64,000 nucleotides of DNA from Distichodus sexfasciatus (GCA_032718565.1 JAVGVS010000235.1:248001-312000), one strand, 5' to 3'; shown: positions 1 through 11,092, counted from the stretch's first letter. Made by a program: numbers and translations. Notes: generated by a model not told the origin, from the letters alone.

Positions 1-393
1 AAGCATGTGTGATTCACAAAGTGAACAGCAAGTAGATTACAATAAGCTTATACAGATGTTCAAAAGTATTTGGACACTCATGTATGTCACATCTTCATTA
101 TAGTGAAATGCCCAAATACTTTTGAAAAGAGAGTTTGAAGCATGTGTGAATGTCAGTGTGATGCACGATGGTGACCATCAAGTAGGTCGAGCTGATTACA
201 AGAAGCTCATACAGATGTCCAAAAGTATTTGGACACTTGTTTATCACCTCTTTATCATAGTCAAATGTCCAGATACTTTTGAAGAGAGTGTATGAAGCGT
301 GTATGGTTGTCAGTGTGATGCATGAAGGTGACCATCAAGTAGATTACAAGAAGCTTACGTAGATATAACGTTGAGTGTCCAAAAGTATTTGGT
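1..393. repeat. ~160-bp tandem repeat in an ints11 intron
   Basis: About 2.5 copies of a ~160-bp unit. The marker string CAAAAGTATTTGG recurs at 61, 221 and 380, giving periods of 160 and 159. Within a unit, CAAAAGTATTTGGACA is followed 30-40 bases later by a near-inverted copy (TGTCCAGATACTTTTG), so each unit can fold into a hairpin. By position it lies in the ints11 intron before the penultimate exon. No coding exon is visible in 1-910; a pyrimidine-rich stretch at 475-560 follows the repeat. Confidence 0.8.
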
Positions 394-910
394 TTTCTCT
401 ACTCTACTAAATCAAAATCCGTAATAACGCCTATGGTTTTGAAGATTAGGTCAGCTGTCCAAACACTTTTGCCTCAACCTTTTTTTCCCCCCCATCATCC
501 TCTTCCTCCCTTTTCCTTTCTCTCTTCCTCTGTCTTCATCCTTCACCCATCTCTTTCCAAATCTTTTCATCTCAGCTCATCATTTACGACATGTCAATCA
601 CATCACTCAAAGAATAACAGCAACAAACTGGCCTCAAAAGTGCCCTGACGCACCTATTGTTATTCAAGCTGAGTTTCTTTAGCATGAACTCTTAACTCAA
701 GGACTTTTTCTTCCACCTCGAAATGAAAGTGTGGTGGTTTGACTCATTTCCTCCCTGGGTTTGCATGTGAAATCTTCATTCTCTCTAAATGCCAGACCCC
801 TAATAGTACAGTGTGTTGTTGTGTTGTACAGTTTAATCCATCTGCCACCTAAAAGTTTCGATTTCAGTCACCAGCACCAACAAATTCTCCCCCACCCCTT
901 GTTGTCCCAG

Positions 911-1040
911 CGTGCTCAAGGGCTACGCCGTCCAGCACCTTCCAGATGGCACTGTGATGGTCGAATCTATCGTCCTCAAAGTGTCCTCGTCCAGTGACGA
1001 CCCCAACCTGAAAGTCGTCCTGCTCTCTTGGACTTATCAG
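911..1040 (+). CDS. ints11: ints11 penultimate coding exon
   Basis: 130 bases: one base completing a split serine codon plus 43 codons (VLKGYAVQHLPDGTVMVESI... ending SWTYQ). The acceptor is a pyrimidine-rich CCCAG and the donor is CAG|GTAAAT. The reading frame is the only one giving INTS11 similarity. Confidence 0.93.
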
Positions 1041-2702
1041 GTAAATCTTGGAGGCTTGAGTTTCTAAGGTTTGCATCTCAGCGGTTAATATCTCAAGCAG
1101 GATTGTTACACGTTGGTTAAAGGTTGAGCGTGTTAAGGAGCTCGATTCTCACCACAGAAACGAGCTCGTTCTGTAACCGCTGACCTTGATTGATGCTCTT
1201 TCCAAAAGTTTTCGCCGGGCATCGCAAACGTCAAGATTTTTTCCTAGTCACATACTTAGTTTTACAAGCACGGCAATGAAATGTGCTCTAAATCAGCCAG
1301 AAAGCTGTAAAATTTTATTTTCTGAGACATGTAAGTAGCTAAGCTTATAAGCATTTAAAGAGAAAACTACATGGGCAGCTCATGAAGACATTTCATGACA
1401 GGCATCGCAAACTCCAAGATTTTTTATTTGTCATTTACAATGTTTTACAAGTACGTCAGGGAGTGAAATGTCTCCTGAATCCATGAGACTGTAAAGTTTA
1501 AAAACAAATTACATTTGAAAAGCTTAAAACTGAGGTAATAGGAATATATACGTATATTCCTAATAAACCTTAGAATTGTAAACTAGACCAGCAGTTAAAT
1601 AAGAATTGGTGATTGCTGTGTGCTTGAAAAAAGTTTAAAAAGATGGTGGAAAAGTGATCAGTTTGAAATATTTCCCTAAAATGACAATGTAACAACAGTA
1701 TAGATGAATATTATAGAGGAAATGGGAGAAGAAAAGCAAAAAGTTAAACAGGAGAGATGAAGTGGTCCCATAATGAATGGAAAATGTCAAAAATATCAAG
1801 CTCATAGCTTCGATCAAAAATGAAAACATTTTTCAGATATCATACATGTTGTTATTTCACTTTGTATCGAACAGGATCTGTTTTTATTAATAGAGTAAGT
1901 TTTTTGGTAGCTACAAAAGTTTTCCAGCACCTACTTTATTAGGCAGGGTGTCCCACAAGTTTCTGTTCTTGGACCTATTTATATTTTTAAAATTCATTGC
2001 CATTTTCAAATCCCCAAACTTATTTTCTCTCAGATTTTTTGTAGACCTTTTCTAATGGACTAGACATGAAAAGTTACTGTGTTTTGTTTTATATAGTGAT
2101 TTTTTTTTTTGCAATTTCTTAATTGTTGAGGAAGAAGATATTAAATGTTATCATTGTCTCTTTGCTAGTATTACTGGAATGTATTTGAAATGGTTTGTGG
2201 GTGAGATGTGTCAAATGCTGTCAAAAATAGCAAGTTGTTCAGCACAGTGACTTTTCACTCTGTTTGAACGTGTAGTGGAACGTGTAGGTGATTTTTACAC
2301 CTCTAGTCCCACTGACTAAATTTGGCCGTGAGTTTCCACCGTTAATCATCATGCCGTGGTTGCACTTTGTGTCTGACATTTCATGCTTTATTTACTTGCA
2401 AAACATAATAAAAATATATGTGTGTTTACTTAGAAGTTAATGAAAACTTTTTTTGTAGCTAGAAAACTTTTCTGGCACCTTTTCGGCAGGGTGTTCCACA
2501 AGGTCCACAATGGCCCCATTCACATTTTTTAGTTTTAGGTTTTTTTAAATCAAAATAAAGTATTAGAAGCTGTTTTACAAAATATAACACTTTCAAAATG
2601 TCACGTTTCAAATAAAATGTGAATTCTCTACTTACTCAGGATGAAGATTTGGGAAGTTTTCTATCCAGCCTGTTGAAGAAAGGACTTCCATCTGTATTGT
2701 GA
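911..2702 (+). CDS. ints11: Integrator complex subunit 11 (3' end of gene, two last coding exons)
   Basis: INTS11 (CPSF3L) is the metallo-beta-lactamase/beta-CASP endonuclease of the nuclear Integrator complex, which cleaves snRNA 3' ends and nascent transcripts at paused genes. Only its extreme C-terminus is here, the part that contacts INTS9 in the family. Two exons, 911-1040 and 2640-2702, join in frame and end in TGA. Seen: VQHLPDGTVMVES and SWTYQ in the first, DEDLGSFLSSLLKKG in the second, matching remembered vertebrate INTS11 C-termini nearly residue for residue. The first exon starts at codon phase 2 after CCCAG and ends at GTAAAT; the second follows CTCAG. The catalytic exons lie upstream of the window. 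The gene runs toward acap3 on the same strand and is convergent with the GPCR. Confidence 0.93.
1041..2639 (+). other. last intron of ints11, with old repeats
   Basis: AT-rich intron between two exons that join in frame. It holds two copies of a dispersed repeat (about 1216-1310 and 1400-1500) beginning near 'caagattttttatttgtca', a family also seen at 13.85, 48.4 and 63.8 kb. It also holds two related ~80-base segments (about 1900-1990 and 2440-2520) that each preserve a LINE reverse-transcriptase-like motif (see findings). Nothing else is recognisable. Confidence 0.75.
2640..2702 (+). CDS. ints11: ints11 last coding exon with stop
   Basis: Twenty codons (DEDLGSFLSSLLKKGLPSVL) and TGA. The acceptor is TTACTCAG|GATGAAG. 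The join to 1040 gives SWTYQ-DEDLGSFL, matching the family C-terminus. Confidence 0.93.
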   Translation, partial: DEDLGSFLSSLLKKGLPSVL

Positions 2703-2729
2703 TTGTTTTTTCTTTCCTTTCAAAATACT

Positions 2730-2735
2730 AATAAA
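2730..2735 (+). promoter_or_regulatory. ints11 polyadenylation signal (AATAAA)
   Basis: AATAAA 28 bases after the ints11 stop codon, followed by a T-rich stretch. This would give a very short 3' UTR. Position and sequence fit a poly(A) signal; usage is inferred. Confidence 0.6.
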
Positions 2736-3384
2736 TTTTTGTAGAAAAAATCATACTCATCATTTTGCTTTAAGATGATGTGCTTTACTAACACTTCATT
2801 TCAAGCCAAAACACAGGTAACAACACAACACAAAGCAAATAGACCGGAAACCTCTACAGTACATGGATCTATTTACAACTTTGTATGAATTTTACAAAAA
2901 TCAGCACAAGAGAAGCTTTTAAGCTTAAAAAGTATTAACTTGTGCATAAAGGTAAATGCAGGGGTCAAGCCACAAAAGTTCAGCATTTCTATTTTTGACA
3001 TATACATATGAAGGGTCTTGAACATTATTTATAAGCAAAATTAAGGGTAATTTGGTATATTTTTAGGAACCCTTAAATTACTGTCTCCGACCACATCAGA
3101 AGTGACTTTTCAGTTAAATTAGTGTCTCAAAAGTTGAATTTCTTTTTTTCCAGTTATCTCCCTGACTTTGAGATAATTATTCGAGTGTTTAAACATTTTA
3201 CAAAAGCCCAGAGGTATTTGTTACCATGTTTAAAGACAAGACACTTCGCCAGTTCTCCAGATTTTACCTCCAGAGCCACTTCCATTGTCCTACTTTTATA
3301 GCAACAGTCTCCATGGAGATACTTGGGGTTAAAGGTCTTAATCAAGGTACCAAAAGTTTTTTTTAAGCTCTCCATGAATTAGAA

Positions 3385-3735
3385 CACCCTCTTCCTGGAG
3401 CAACTTGAGGTTGAGGTTAATGGCCTTGCTCAGCAGGGGTGTAACGATACAGCAATACAATATTGATGGTATGATATACAGTAGATGCGATACAATATCA
3501 ACTTTCGTCCTGATACGATATATAGAATCGTAACAATATAATTTTGGAATGTGATGAAACTTGTGATTTGACACAATATATTGTCACAGTGTAATATATC
3601 GTCATGATACAGTACATTATAGTATCGTGATAAAACTTGCGATTTACACTCCTATTGCTCAGGGATCCAAAGTTCATATATTCCTTGGCTTCGAACCCTC
3701 AATCTCATGATCACAAGCGTTTTCAGTCACTTCAA
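3385..3735 (-). repeat. SINE-like repeat, split by a hAT-like insertion
   Basis: The two halves (about 3385-3433 and 3663-3735) resemble the repeat at 38027-38222 ('caacttgggg ttaagggcct' then 'gatttgaacc tgcaac'). They are interrupted by the 221-bp insertion at 3434-3654. The tRNA-like end points to the - strand. It lies in the 3' region shared by ints11 and the convergent GPCR gene. Confidence 0.6.
3434..3654. mobile_element. 221-bp hAT-like non-autonomous element (MITE)
   Basis: Starts CAGGGGTGTAACGAT and ends TTACACTCCTA; the ends are imperfect inverted repeats (9 of 11). It is flanked by an exact 8-bp direct repeat TTGCTCAG (3426-3433 and 3655-3662), the duplication size typical of hAT transposases. 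The interior is AT-rich without coding capacity. Removing it restores a continuous SINE-like sequence, so it inserted after the SINE. Confidence 0.75.
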
Positions 3736-3754
3736 GCAACGCTCCACCACTGTA

Positions 3755-4708
3755 TTATTTCTTGAAGCTGTCTGAAATGGTGAAGACTCCTTTCATCCTC
3801 CTCCGCGGCTTCCAGCACTTGAAGCTCCACTTGCAGCGACTTGTGGCAAAATAGTAGAGCAGAGGATCCAGCAGGCTGTTCAAGCTGACCAGCGCCATGG
3901 TCACTCGGCGAGATTTGTAGATGACATCGGCTATACCGCATTGGTGGATAAATTGCGTACGCCAAAGAAGGTGCAGAAAGTGGACGACGTGGTAGGGCAA
4001 GAAGCAGAGCACGGTGATAGCCAAAATGGCATAGATCACTCTTAGTGCACTCCGGGCTGTCGCCGTCTTAATCCGGGCGATGCGTCGCGCCACCAGTGGG
4101 TAGCACACCAGGATGACCAGCGAGGGTATCAAGGACCCGAAAACCAGACATAAGATGCTGTAGACTGCCAGTCTGTTCTTCCACTGCTCCTCCGAGAAGT
4201 TCTCAAAGCAGTTCTTTCCCTTGCTCAAGGGGGACGTCAGCATGAATGCCAGGACGACGCCTCCAGCAACCAGCCAGACAGAGGCTGTTACCACGGTGGC
4301 ACAGCTGGAATTCCGAAGCTGCAGGTACTTGTGAGGGTGAACAGTGGCAATGTAGCGGTCCACGCAGATGCAGGTCATGAAAGCGATGCTGATGTGGATG
4401 TTGATGAAGAATACGGAGCCCGTCAACCGGCACATCACGTCGCCGAAGACCCAGTCGTTGCCGTTGATGTGGTAGTGGATGCGGAACGGGAGCACACACA
4501 GGAAGACGGTGTCAGCGATCGCCAGGCTGATGATATAGAAGTTGGAGGGCGATTTTGTTTCTGTTTTGAACAGGAAGAAGTAAAGCGCCCACAGGTTGCC
4601 CGGCAACCCCAGCGCTATCGCTAGGAAGTAGGTGACGGGGAAGAGGTAGAACTGGAACTCGGCCGTCGATTCGGGGCAGGAGCTGGTGTTGCCAGGAGAC
4701 GACTCCAT
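3755..4708 (-). CDS. Class A GPCR, P2Y / lysophosphatidic acid receptor-like
   Basis: Complete single-exon receptor of 317 residues; seven hydrophobic segments are visible. Landmarks: N-terminal sequon N7-T-S, TM1 GN at 37-38, TM2 LAIAD ending D66, C93 and C167 for the TM3-ECL2 disulphide, DRY at 117-119, W145 in TM4, ECL2 CFENFS (sequon at N170), TM6 CFLPYH at 235-240, TM7 N277 and DPLLY at 281-285, then a short basic tail. The ECL2 'CFENF...W' pattern and TM7 DPxxY resemble LPAR5/LPAR6 and P2Y8-type lipid or nucleotide receptors, so plasma-membrane signalling through G proteins is expected; ligand unknown. The start chosen is ATG at 4706-4708; four in-frame codons upstream open only with TTG. 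An acceptor-like TTGACAG sits just upstream (4725-4731), so a 5' UTR intron is likely. No breaks. A phylogeny is needed to name the orthologue. Confidence 0.93.
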   Translation of the reverse strand: MESSPGNTSSCPESTAEFQFYLFPVTYFLAIALGLPGNLWALYFFLFKTETKSPSNFYIISLAIADTVFLCVLPFRIHYHINGNDWVFGDVMCRLTGSVFFINIHISIAFMTCICVDRYIATVHPHKYLQLRNSSCATVVTASVWLVAGGVVLAFMLTSPLSKGKNCFENFSEEQWKNRLAVYSILCLVFGSLIPSLVILVCYPLVARRIARIKTATARSALRVIYAILAITVLCFLPYHVVHFLHLLWRTQFIHQCGIADVIYKSRRVTMALVSLNSLLDPLLYYFATSRCKWSFKCWKPRRRMKGVFTISDSFKK

Positions 4709-4724
4709 GTTTTTCAGCAAAGTC

Positions 4725-5892
4725 CTGTCAATATGGGGGAAGATTATGAGTGTCTTCTTTACTCTGACCTTATGACCTTTGTGTTTTCTTTTTGTGTTTT
4801 CTCATTCTTAAGGTGCTAATCGTCTTATGCGGTCGACAAGGTAAAATATTTTTACAGTTTGGCCTTATCACCAGTAAGGATTCATATTAAGGCCACCTTC
4901 CTTGTACTGTTAAGAAGTCTTGCATTTCTTCATATTTTACTTCTAAAAGCCAGTCTTGCTTGTGTTTTTAATGTAGTTTTGAGGAATGGTACTTGTACGC
5001 ACATGTTGCAATTAATCACTCTACCTTTTGTACCATTTTCCTACCAAAATATAAATAAGTTAGGTTTTGGCTCAAGACTTGTATAGTGCGGTACATTAAC
5101 GCATCTTAAAGGCATTTGAAACGCTTTCATAACTATGTCTATACGTTAACTATAAGCATGGCATAAGCTCAAAAGGCATTTAAATTAGATCAGATTTGAT
5201 ATTGCACATGTTACTGTTAATAATACAAATGTCTAGTAACATTTTATCTGCATGTTATTTTCTGTATATACTCTATATATTTTTATTTCGATACTTGTAT
5301 AGTTTTTTGTTTATTTTCTGTTTAAATTTGCAGTCTTAGGAACAAATCAGGGCACATTTTACTATTTGTTGTACTTACATAACTACATATCAGATAAATA
5401 AAAAATCTTAAATCATTTCTTCATATTTTGCTCCCAGAGAGATCATTTCTTGAGTTTTAACGTGGTCTCAAGGAATAGTATTTACATGTCCGTTAATAAA
5501 GAATATTGAATATTCATTCAAGTCAATCACCTTGATACTGCATTCATATGCTTGCTGTAAGGTACATTAGAGCATCACAAAGCATCATTATACCTTAGAC
5601 CTATTATTAAAGTACACAAAAGCTTTTTAATCCATTTTTGATTGAAAGTGTTTGGAATGTTTTAAGATGCTTTAATGTGTTCTTAAATACGGCTTAAGAC
5701 TGTTCTATGAAGATTCACTTAATGGAAATCGTTTATGATTATATTGAAAATCTTATAAACATAGACCTGGCTCACATTTTTAGTTCATTATAGTTTTGCT
5801 CCGATTAAAAATATATGTATCACCAAATAAAGTCAACTTTATACAACAAGCTTTTAACAAAGCTACTCGAACAAAACAAGAGGTTTACTTAC
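4725..5892 (-). other. Possible 5' UTR intron of the GPCR gene
   Basis: On the - strand a perfect donor GTAAGT begins at 5892 and an acceptor (CCCCCATATTGACAG) ends at 4725, 16 bases before the GPCR ATG. Many P2Y/LPA receptor genes have a non-coding first exon and a single coding exon. The sequence between is AT-rich with no coding features. Inference from splice-site strings only. Confidence 0.35.
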
Positions 5893-6130
5893 AAAGCTCT
5901 GGAACGCAAATGCATTCAACGTTTACTGAGATGAATAGTCTAAATTAAGAGCTGCTTTCCGACCATCTCTGATGCTGTGTGCTGCGGCCGCCAGTGGAAA
6001 ACATTGCTCTTGAACCCTGTGGTTCTTTCTGCACATTAAAAGCTTGAAGACAGGAAACGACGAGACCGAATCACGTCCCACACTGCACTGCTCTGAGCAG
6101 ACGTGACAAGGTTTGTTTTAACAGGTGAAA
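5893..6130 (-). other. Possible non-coding first exon / promoter of the GPCR
   Basis: A higher-GC patch with CpGs (GCGGCCGCCAGTGG near 5985) ends on the - strand at the GTAAGT donor at 5892. It stands out from AT-rich flanks and would suit a 5' UTR exon with promoter. The outer limit is a guess. Confidence 0.25.
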
Positions 6131-6669
6131 AACTGCTGGGGATTCTCTCTCACACTGGTCTGCTTTTTCCTTGATGTGAGAATTTTCTTTAGGATGCAAA
6201 GCTGCAGTCGAGAGATGCATTCTGGAGGGGGTTTATTCTGGTGAAAAAACACACGTAGGTAAAAGTAAAATGAAAATGAGCAACTAAAGTTAAAAAATAA
6301 ATAAATAAATAAAAACTCGAGTAAAATTACCTTGATATTAACAGTGTTTAAGTATTAAAGTCAAAGTCAAAATAAACTTTGTCATCTCTGCTATATAAAC
6401 AGACGAGACGACGTGGCTCCAGCTTTCACAGTGCAAACAACAAAGGACAAATAAGGCACATAGAATAAATAATATATAGACAAAATATAAAATATACACT
6501 TTAAACGACGTAGAAAAGGAGACAATTAGGATGCGGTATTCAACCTACAATTATGGTCTTGGCGTTGTCTTTCACACTGAATGTGCATGTAAAAGTAAAA
6601 GATCAGTATTTTACTGGTATTAGTAAAAGGTTTTACAGAGTTTGTAAATCTTTTTTTATTATTATTATA

Positions 6670-7005
6670 TATTTTTGGGAAATACAGGTTATCTATCTTG
6701 TGGGAACATGTTAATTGTCTTGGGTACACGCGGTGTTTTTGTGGGAAAAAGTTATTTATCTTAATTTATCTTGTGGAAACACTTACTCATCTTGTGGGGA
6801 CAAGTTGTTTATCTTATTTTATCTTGTAGAAACACGTGCACAAAATATTTATCTTGTGGAAATACTTATTTATCTTGTGCAGACAAGTTGTTTATCTTTT
6901 TCTATCTTGTAGAAACAGGTGAACAAGATATTTATCTTGTGGAAATACATTTATCTTGTGGGGGCGCTTATCTGTGCACACGTTACTGTCTTCTGCGCAC
7001 AAGAT
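6670..7005. repeat. ATCTTGT-rich tandem repeat
   Basis: Over a dozen copies of ATCTTGT(G/A)GAAA-type motifs. A longer unit repeats at about 83 bases (CAAGTTGTTTATCTT at 6801 and 6884). The right end includes the inverted form GCGCACAAGATAAAT, so the array ends in a palindromic pair. Open frames here are repeat artefacts. Confidence 0.75.
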
Positions 7006-7734
7006 AAATATTTTATTCGCCATATTTTTCGTACTATAGTTTAAAGAAATCAACAGTTAAAATCTCTAAATGCAGCTTACCCCAGCATTCTAAAAAACGT
7101 TTCCGAATATATATATGCCTGCTAAATTTCAAAACATGATGCTAATTTTCCAAATCCCTTTCTCTCACTAAAAAATGTACTAAAAAATCTGAGGACCGGG
7201 CTGGTGGATTTTTAAGATTTTATTTGCTATAAAAGCCTTCAGGTGGCATTATCAACCCTTCAGAATCAGTCTCTAAAATGAAAATGTATTTTTTGTTTGT
7301 TTGTTTGTTTTACTGCAGACAAAATTAAGGTGCAAATGTGAGAAGTAAGAATTTGTGTCAGTGGAAATGTAGTGGAGTGGTTATGCATTTGAGAGTGAAA
7401 GTTACTTGTTTTTATTATATTCAGACCAAATAGACAGAATTAAACACAAACACCCCCACTGAGCTGAACGTTTCCCCTTTTTCACAGTAGTTTTTACAAG
7501 AACAGCGACCAGAGGGCGCCATTCTACTGCCAACAGTATCTTCCGTCAATAACCGAAACGTAAAAGCAAAATCTGAAACGTTCTTTTTGATCTGTTTTTT
7601 AACCTCCTGAATTCTTCCTAGATTCTCAGATCACGGATAACATTCTGATAATGTGCTTTTACACAGGGACAAGATGCTAATTACTTAAATGATATGTTGA
7701 GACTTGAAATACACGTAGAGCTAAAAGTTATTTG

Positions 7735-8010
7735 ATGGTTCACTCCTATGGTTTTTTAAAACCTGTTCATGATTTGGTTGTTCACTGCATACATTCATTT
7801 TAAAACCTTTTTTTTAAGATTTGATTTTTCACTTTATGTCTATGCATGCATTTTAAAATCAGTTTTCAGTTTTGATTGTTGTGCGTGCATTTTCTAATCT
7901 ACAGCATTTTTGTTTTGACTGTTCACTTTATATATGTGCAACCATTTTCAAATCATTTAAAAAATCGTCATTACTCATATTTTGACTTTATGTAAATATA
8001 TATTCATTTA
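7735..8010. repeat. Degenerate ~65-bp tandem repeat
   Basis: Four loose copies of a unit like 'gttcacttta tgtatatgca' followed by 'cattttaaaa tc'. Strongly diverged and AT-rich. The stretch 7010-7735 before it shows no gene or clear repeat. Confidence 0.5.
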
Positions 8011-8039
8011 TTTGACTGCATGAACGGCAATCCCTATTA

Positions 8040-8370
8040 CTCATTTGCAAACCAATACGAATGTGTGTGTGTTCTTGTACTTGCTACTTAGTGAGAACCA
8101 AAATGAGTTTTTAACCAGCAGAGTGAGGACATTTTGGGGAAGTGAGGACTTTTTTTTTGTGGTCCTCACTTCTTTAAACTGCTTTTACCAAAAAAAAAAA
8201 TACAAGTTTATTTGCAAAACTAAAAGTGTAGAATAGCTGTTGGTTACTGAGGTTATGGTTAGGGTTATGTTTAGGGTTAATGTGTAGTATTATTTAGATA
8301 CAATAATATAGAAGTCAATGGAGGTCCTCACTACTATGTAAGTACAAGGATGTGTGTGTGTGTGTGTTTT
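8040..8370. repeat. Microsatellite-linked 'GAGGAC' repeat, copy 1
   Basis: Bounded by (GT)n at both ends. Contains GTGAGGACATTTTGG, GGTCCTCACTTC, GGTTAGGGTTA and AATGGAGGTCCTCACTA, a pattern seen again at 24720-25330, 51320-51655 and 62995-63200. This looks like a dispersed fish repeat whose ends seed GT microsatellites. Confidence 0.6.
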
Positions 8371-10190
8371 ATGAAATCCCATTGCTTCCAGTTCAACCTG
8401 CGCTAAATCCCTCTGTTGCATCAATTGTTTAAGGGATTTAATGGGGTTTATTTCAGCTCCGGAGGCCAAATGTTCCATTAGCAAATGCAAACAGAACGTA
8501 ATCTGCCTGAGAGGGCGTGAGGGTTCATTTCAAGCGAATAAGAAAAACAACGTATGAGCTTTAAAAAAAAAAAAACATGTAAGAAGTGTAACGAAGTCAA
8601 TGGGCTTTTGTGTTTTGGTGTGGAGATGGCAGTGCAACAGTGTGAAGGAGGCTTTGTGTTCTGTGGCCTTTACTTCTCCATCACGCCCTTCGATTCACGA
8701 CACCCGAGTGACATTCCTCACTTCCTCCAAGGAAAGTGATTCAGAGAGCCGAACTGTCTAACGTTGCCTTCCGGTCATGTTGGAAATATGAAAAATATAA
8801 GCCTGAGAGCCACAGCGAAGTTGAAATGATTAACTGGGGAAGCTTAATTGTCTTCAAAACCTGGATTTGTCAATCTTAAAACTGAGTTCTGAGTTCTTCC
8901 AAAGCTGTCAAAATGGCGGAAACAAGCAGTATTGAAGTGCTCGGACGGTTTATATTGCCTTGTCGAAGAATGCTACCATAACGTTAAATCAACCGCAGAG
9001 TCTATCGATTTATGCTCCCTTTTTGAAAAATGCTACCTTATGAATATAAATTTAGGCAGCATGGTTTGATACTATATAATATTGCTTTTTATTTAAAATC
9101 CAAAGAGTAGTGTTAATTGGTAGACCACCATAGCCTATCAAATAGTGCTCCCTGGAATATAATGCACCGTCTTCCTACCTGACAAGATGGCATTTATTTG
9201 GACAATTTATTTATTTGCACTTCATCGCATGCTTAAATAAAAAGATGAATGCCTAAATTGTACATATGGTAGGATTTTTAAACAAAGAAATGTCTAAAAA
9301 GTTTCTAAGGTGTTAACACACATTAACACCTTAAGGTGTTTTTGCTAGCTATGAAGCATAATTTGACAGAACTGCATGCTGACAAATAAAAATATTCTTT
9401 TTGGTGACTTTATTAAGTTATTTGATTAAAAAAAAAAAAAACTTTCAACCTCACAGCAGCCTAATTTTAACTAAATTCTGTTACATCATTACTATTACTA
9501 CATCATAATAGTGATAGTTATTCCTGATGCTAATAAAAACTATTTTCCCCATTTTGCTATGACTATTTTTAACAGGTTTTATTGACAAATGTTTAGTAGC
9601 AAACTAGTTAAATAACATTTTTTGGTTAACTATAAAACCAGTTTAATAATTAACATGTTTCATATAAAATCAGTTTAAGAATGATCATTTTTATTTAACA
9701 TTAAGCTAAAATAACTTAATATAAAACATAACTTAATATAAAATGTTTTGGGGTCATTAAGCTGTCGCTATATCAAAATGTTTTCATATTAAGCCAGGTT
9801 TATAACCAATTTTATTTAATTTAATCTTGATTTAGATTTTTATATTATTTGTTACTGTGTAAATAAAATAAAAAAAATCAACAGATTCTTAATCCTATTT
9901 ATAGCATTTAAACCTAACCAATGCCACATTGACTTTTTACATAAGTGAAAAGACCACTTGCAGCAATGTTTGGACATAACGCAAAGAAAACAACTCACAC
10001 TTCAAGAGAAGTGTCAAAGTCAGTTAAGGTGACATGATGTGATGCATCTTCACGACCCACATGCAATATTAAGACAGAACTCCTGCGTTAAGTGCGCATA
10101 TGCAGGATGAAACACAGACGCAATATTTGACGTGACAAGGTTGGACGCATAAATGTGTAATGTGTTGACGCTTAGAGCAGGAGGCTTTGA
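8371..10190. other. Intergenic, AT-rich, nothing recognised
   Basis: No credible exon. Short open frames are uninterrupted only by chance. 9400-9850 is especially A/T-rich with repeated 'cagtttaata'-like strings. Confidence 0.6.
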
Positions 10191-10500
10191 CATTGCACCT
10201 TGTCCTTGGGGCAAATCCGGTGACCTTAAAGTGGGTGGGGTGGGGGGATTCGTGGTGGATTTTATTCGGCCTCCGTAAGAATTTTGACCCCCGTAATCTG
10301 GCCAGAGCCTGATAGGGTACTGAAGGTCTTTTGATGGCGGGGGCGCTGACCTGTAGGCCCAGATGGCGTCTCCACCCCATGACCACCTGCTGAAACGCAA
10401 CAGAGCATTCGAGAGGATTGGTGAAGACCGTCCGAGGTCAAGAGACACTCACTGGGCTTATGGAGGTCCTGCCAAATGTCATGGCTGTAAAGTACATTAG
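10190..10500. other. GC-richer intergenic island of unknown role
   Basis: Stands out from AT-rich flanks, with several CpGs. It includes a 45-codon + strand frame from ATG 10363 in good initiation context (GGCCCAGATGGCG) to TAG 10500, and a - strand frame of 132 codons overlapping it. Neither resembles a family I know. It could be a regulatory island or an isolated exon. Confidence 0.3.
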
Positions 10501-11082
10501 TCCTGTTTTAACCGCAGGCAGTGCTATGACCACTTTTTGTAATTCCTTTTTCTGTTTAAATATGAACGTACATTATGCACTTCAGTCTGTATCATAACTA
10601 TTGCACTTCTAATAGAAGTCTTTAGCTTTGCTAAGCATTATATGAGCATGCATTATTCTTTAAGATTTCTAAACAATATGCATGCACTATTATCTGAAAT
10701 GCCATTAAACAGTTTTCCTTTGATTTGGCCTCAGTTTTTACAAGTTCTGTTATGACACTGTTATGTTTTAGGTCCTGCGTGTGAAAATATATTCAATTCA
10801 ATACATTTTGCATTATAATCTGCATGACTACTTTTGCTACTGCTATATTTTTGCCAATTAACCTGGTTGGAGACTCAAACTTTACTCTTAAAATATTTGA
10901 CAAAGGAGTGATAAGTGTTTGTGAAATAGATGTACGGTACATGCACTGCCTTTGAAGTCTCTCATGGCAGATGTTTGGAATGTTTAGACCTTGATATGGG
11001 ATTCTAATATCGTCAAGTCCAGATATGCGGGTTTCTGTCATTTTGAGAATTTATTTTTGTTGCAGTATTAAAGAGAGGGAAA

Positions 11083-11092
11083 GTGTGTGTGT

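Noticed and set aside
4709..4720. Four extra N-terminal codons on the GPCR starting with TTG
   Set aside because: The first in-frame ATG is at 4706-4708; TTG initiation is not expected in a fish gene, and a likely splice acceptor sits just upstream.
10363..10500. 45-codon frame with a good start context
   Set aside because: Too short, no family match and overlapped by a longer antisense frame; not enough to call a gene.
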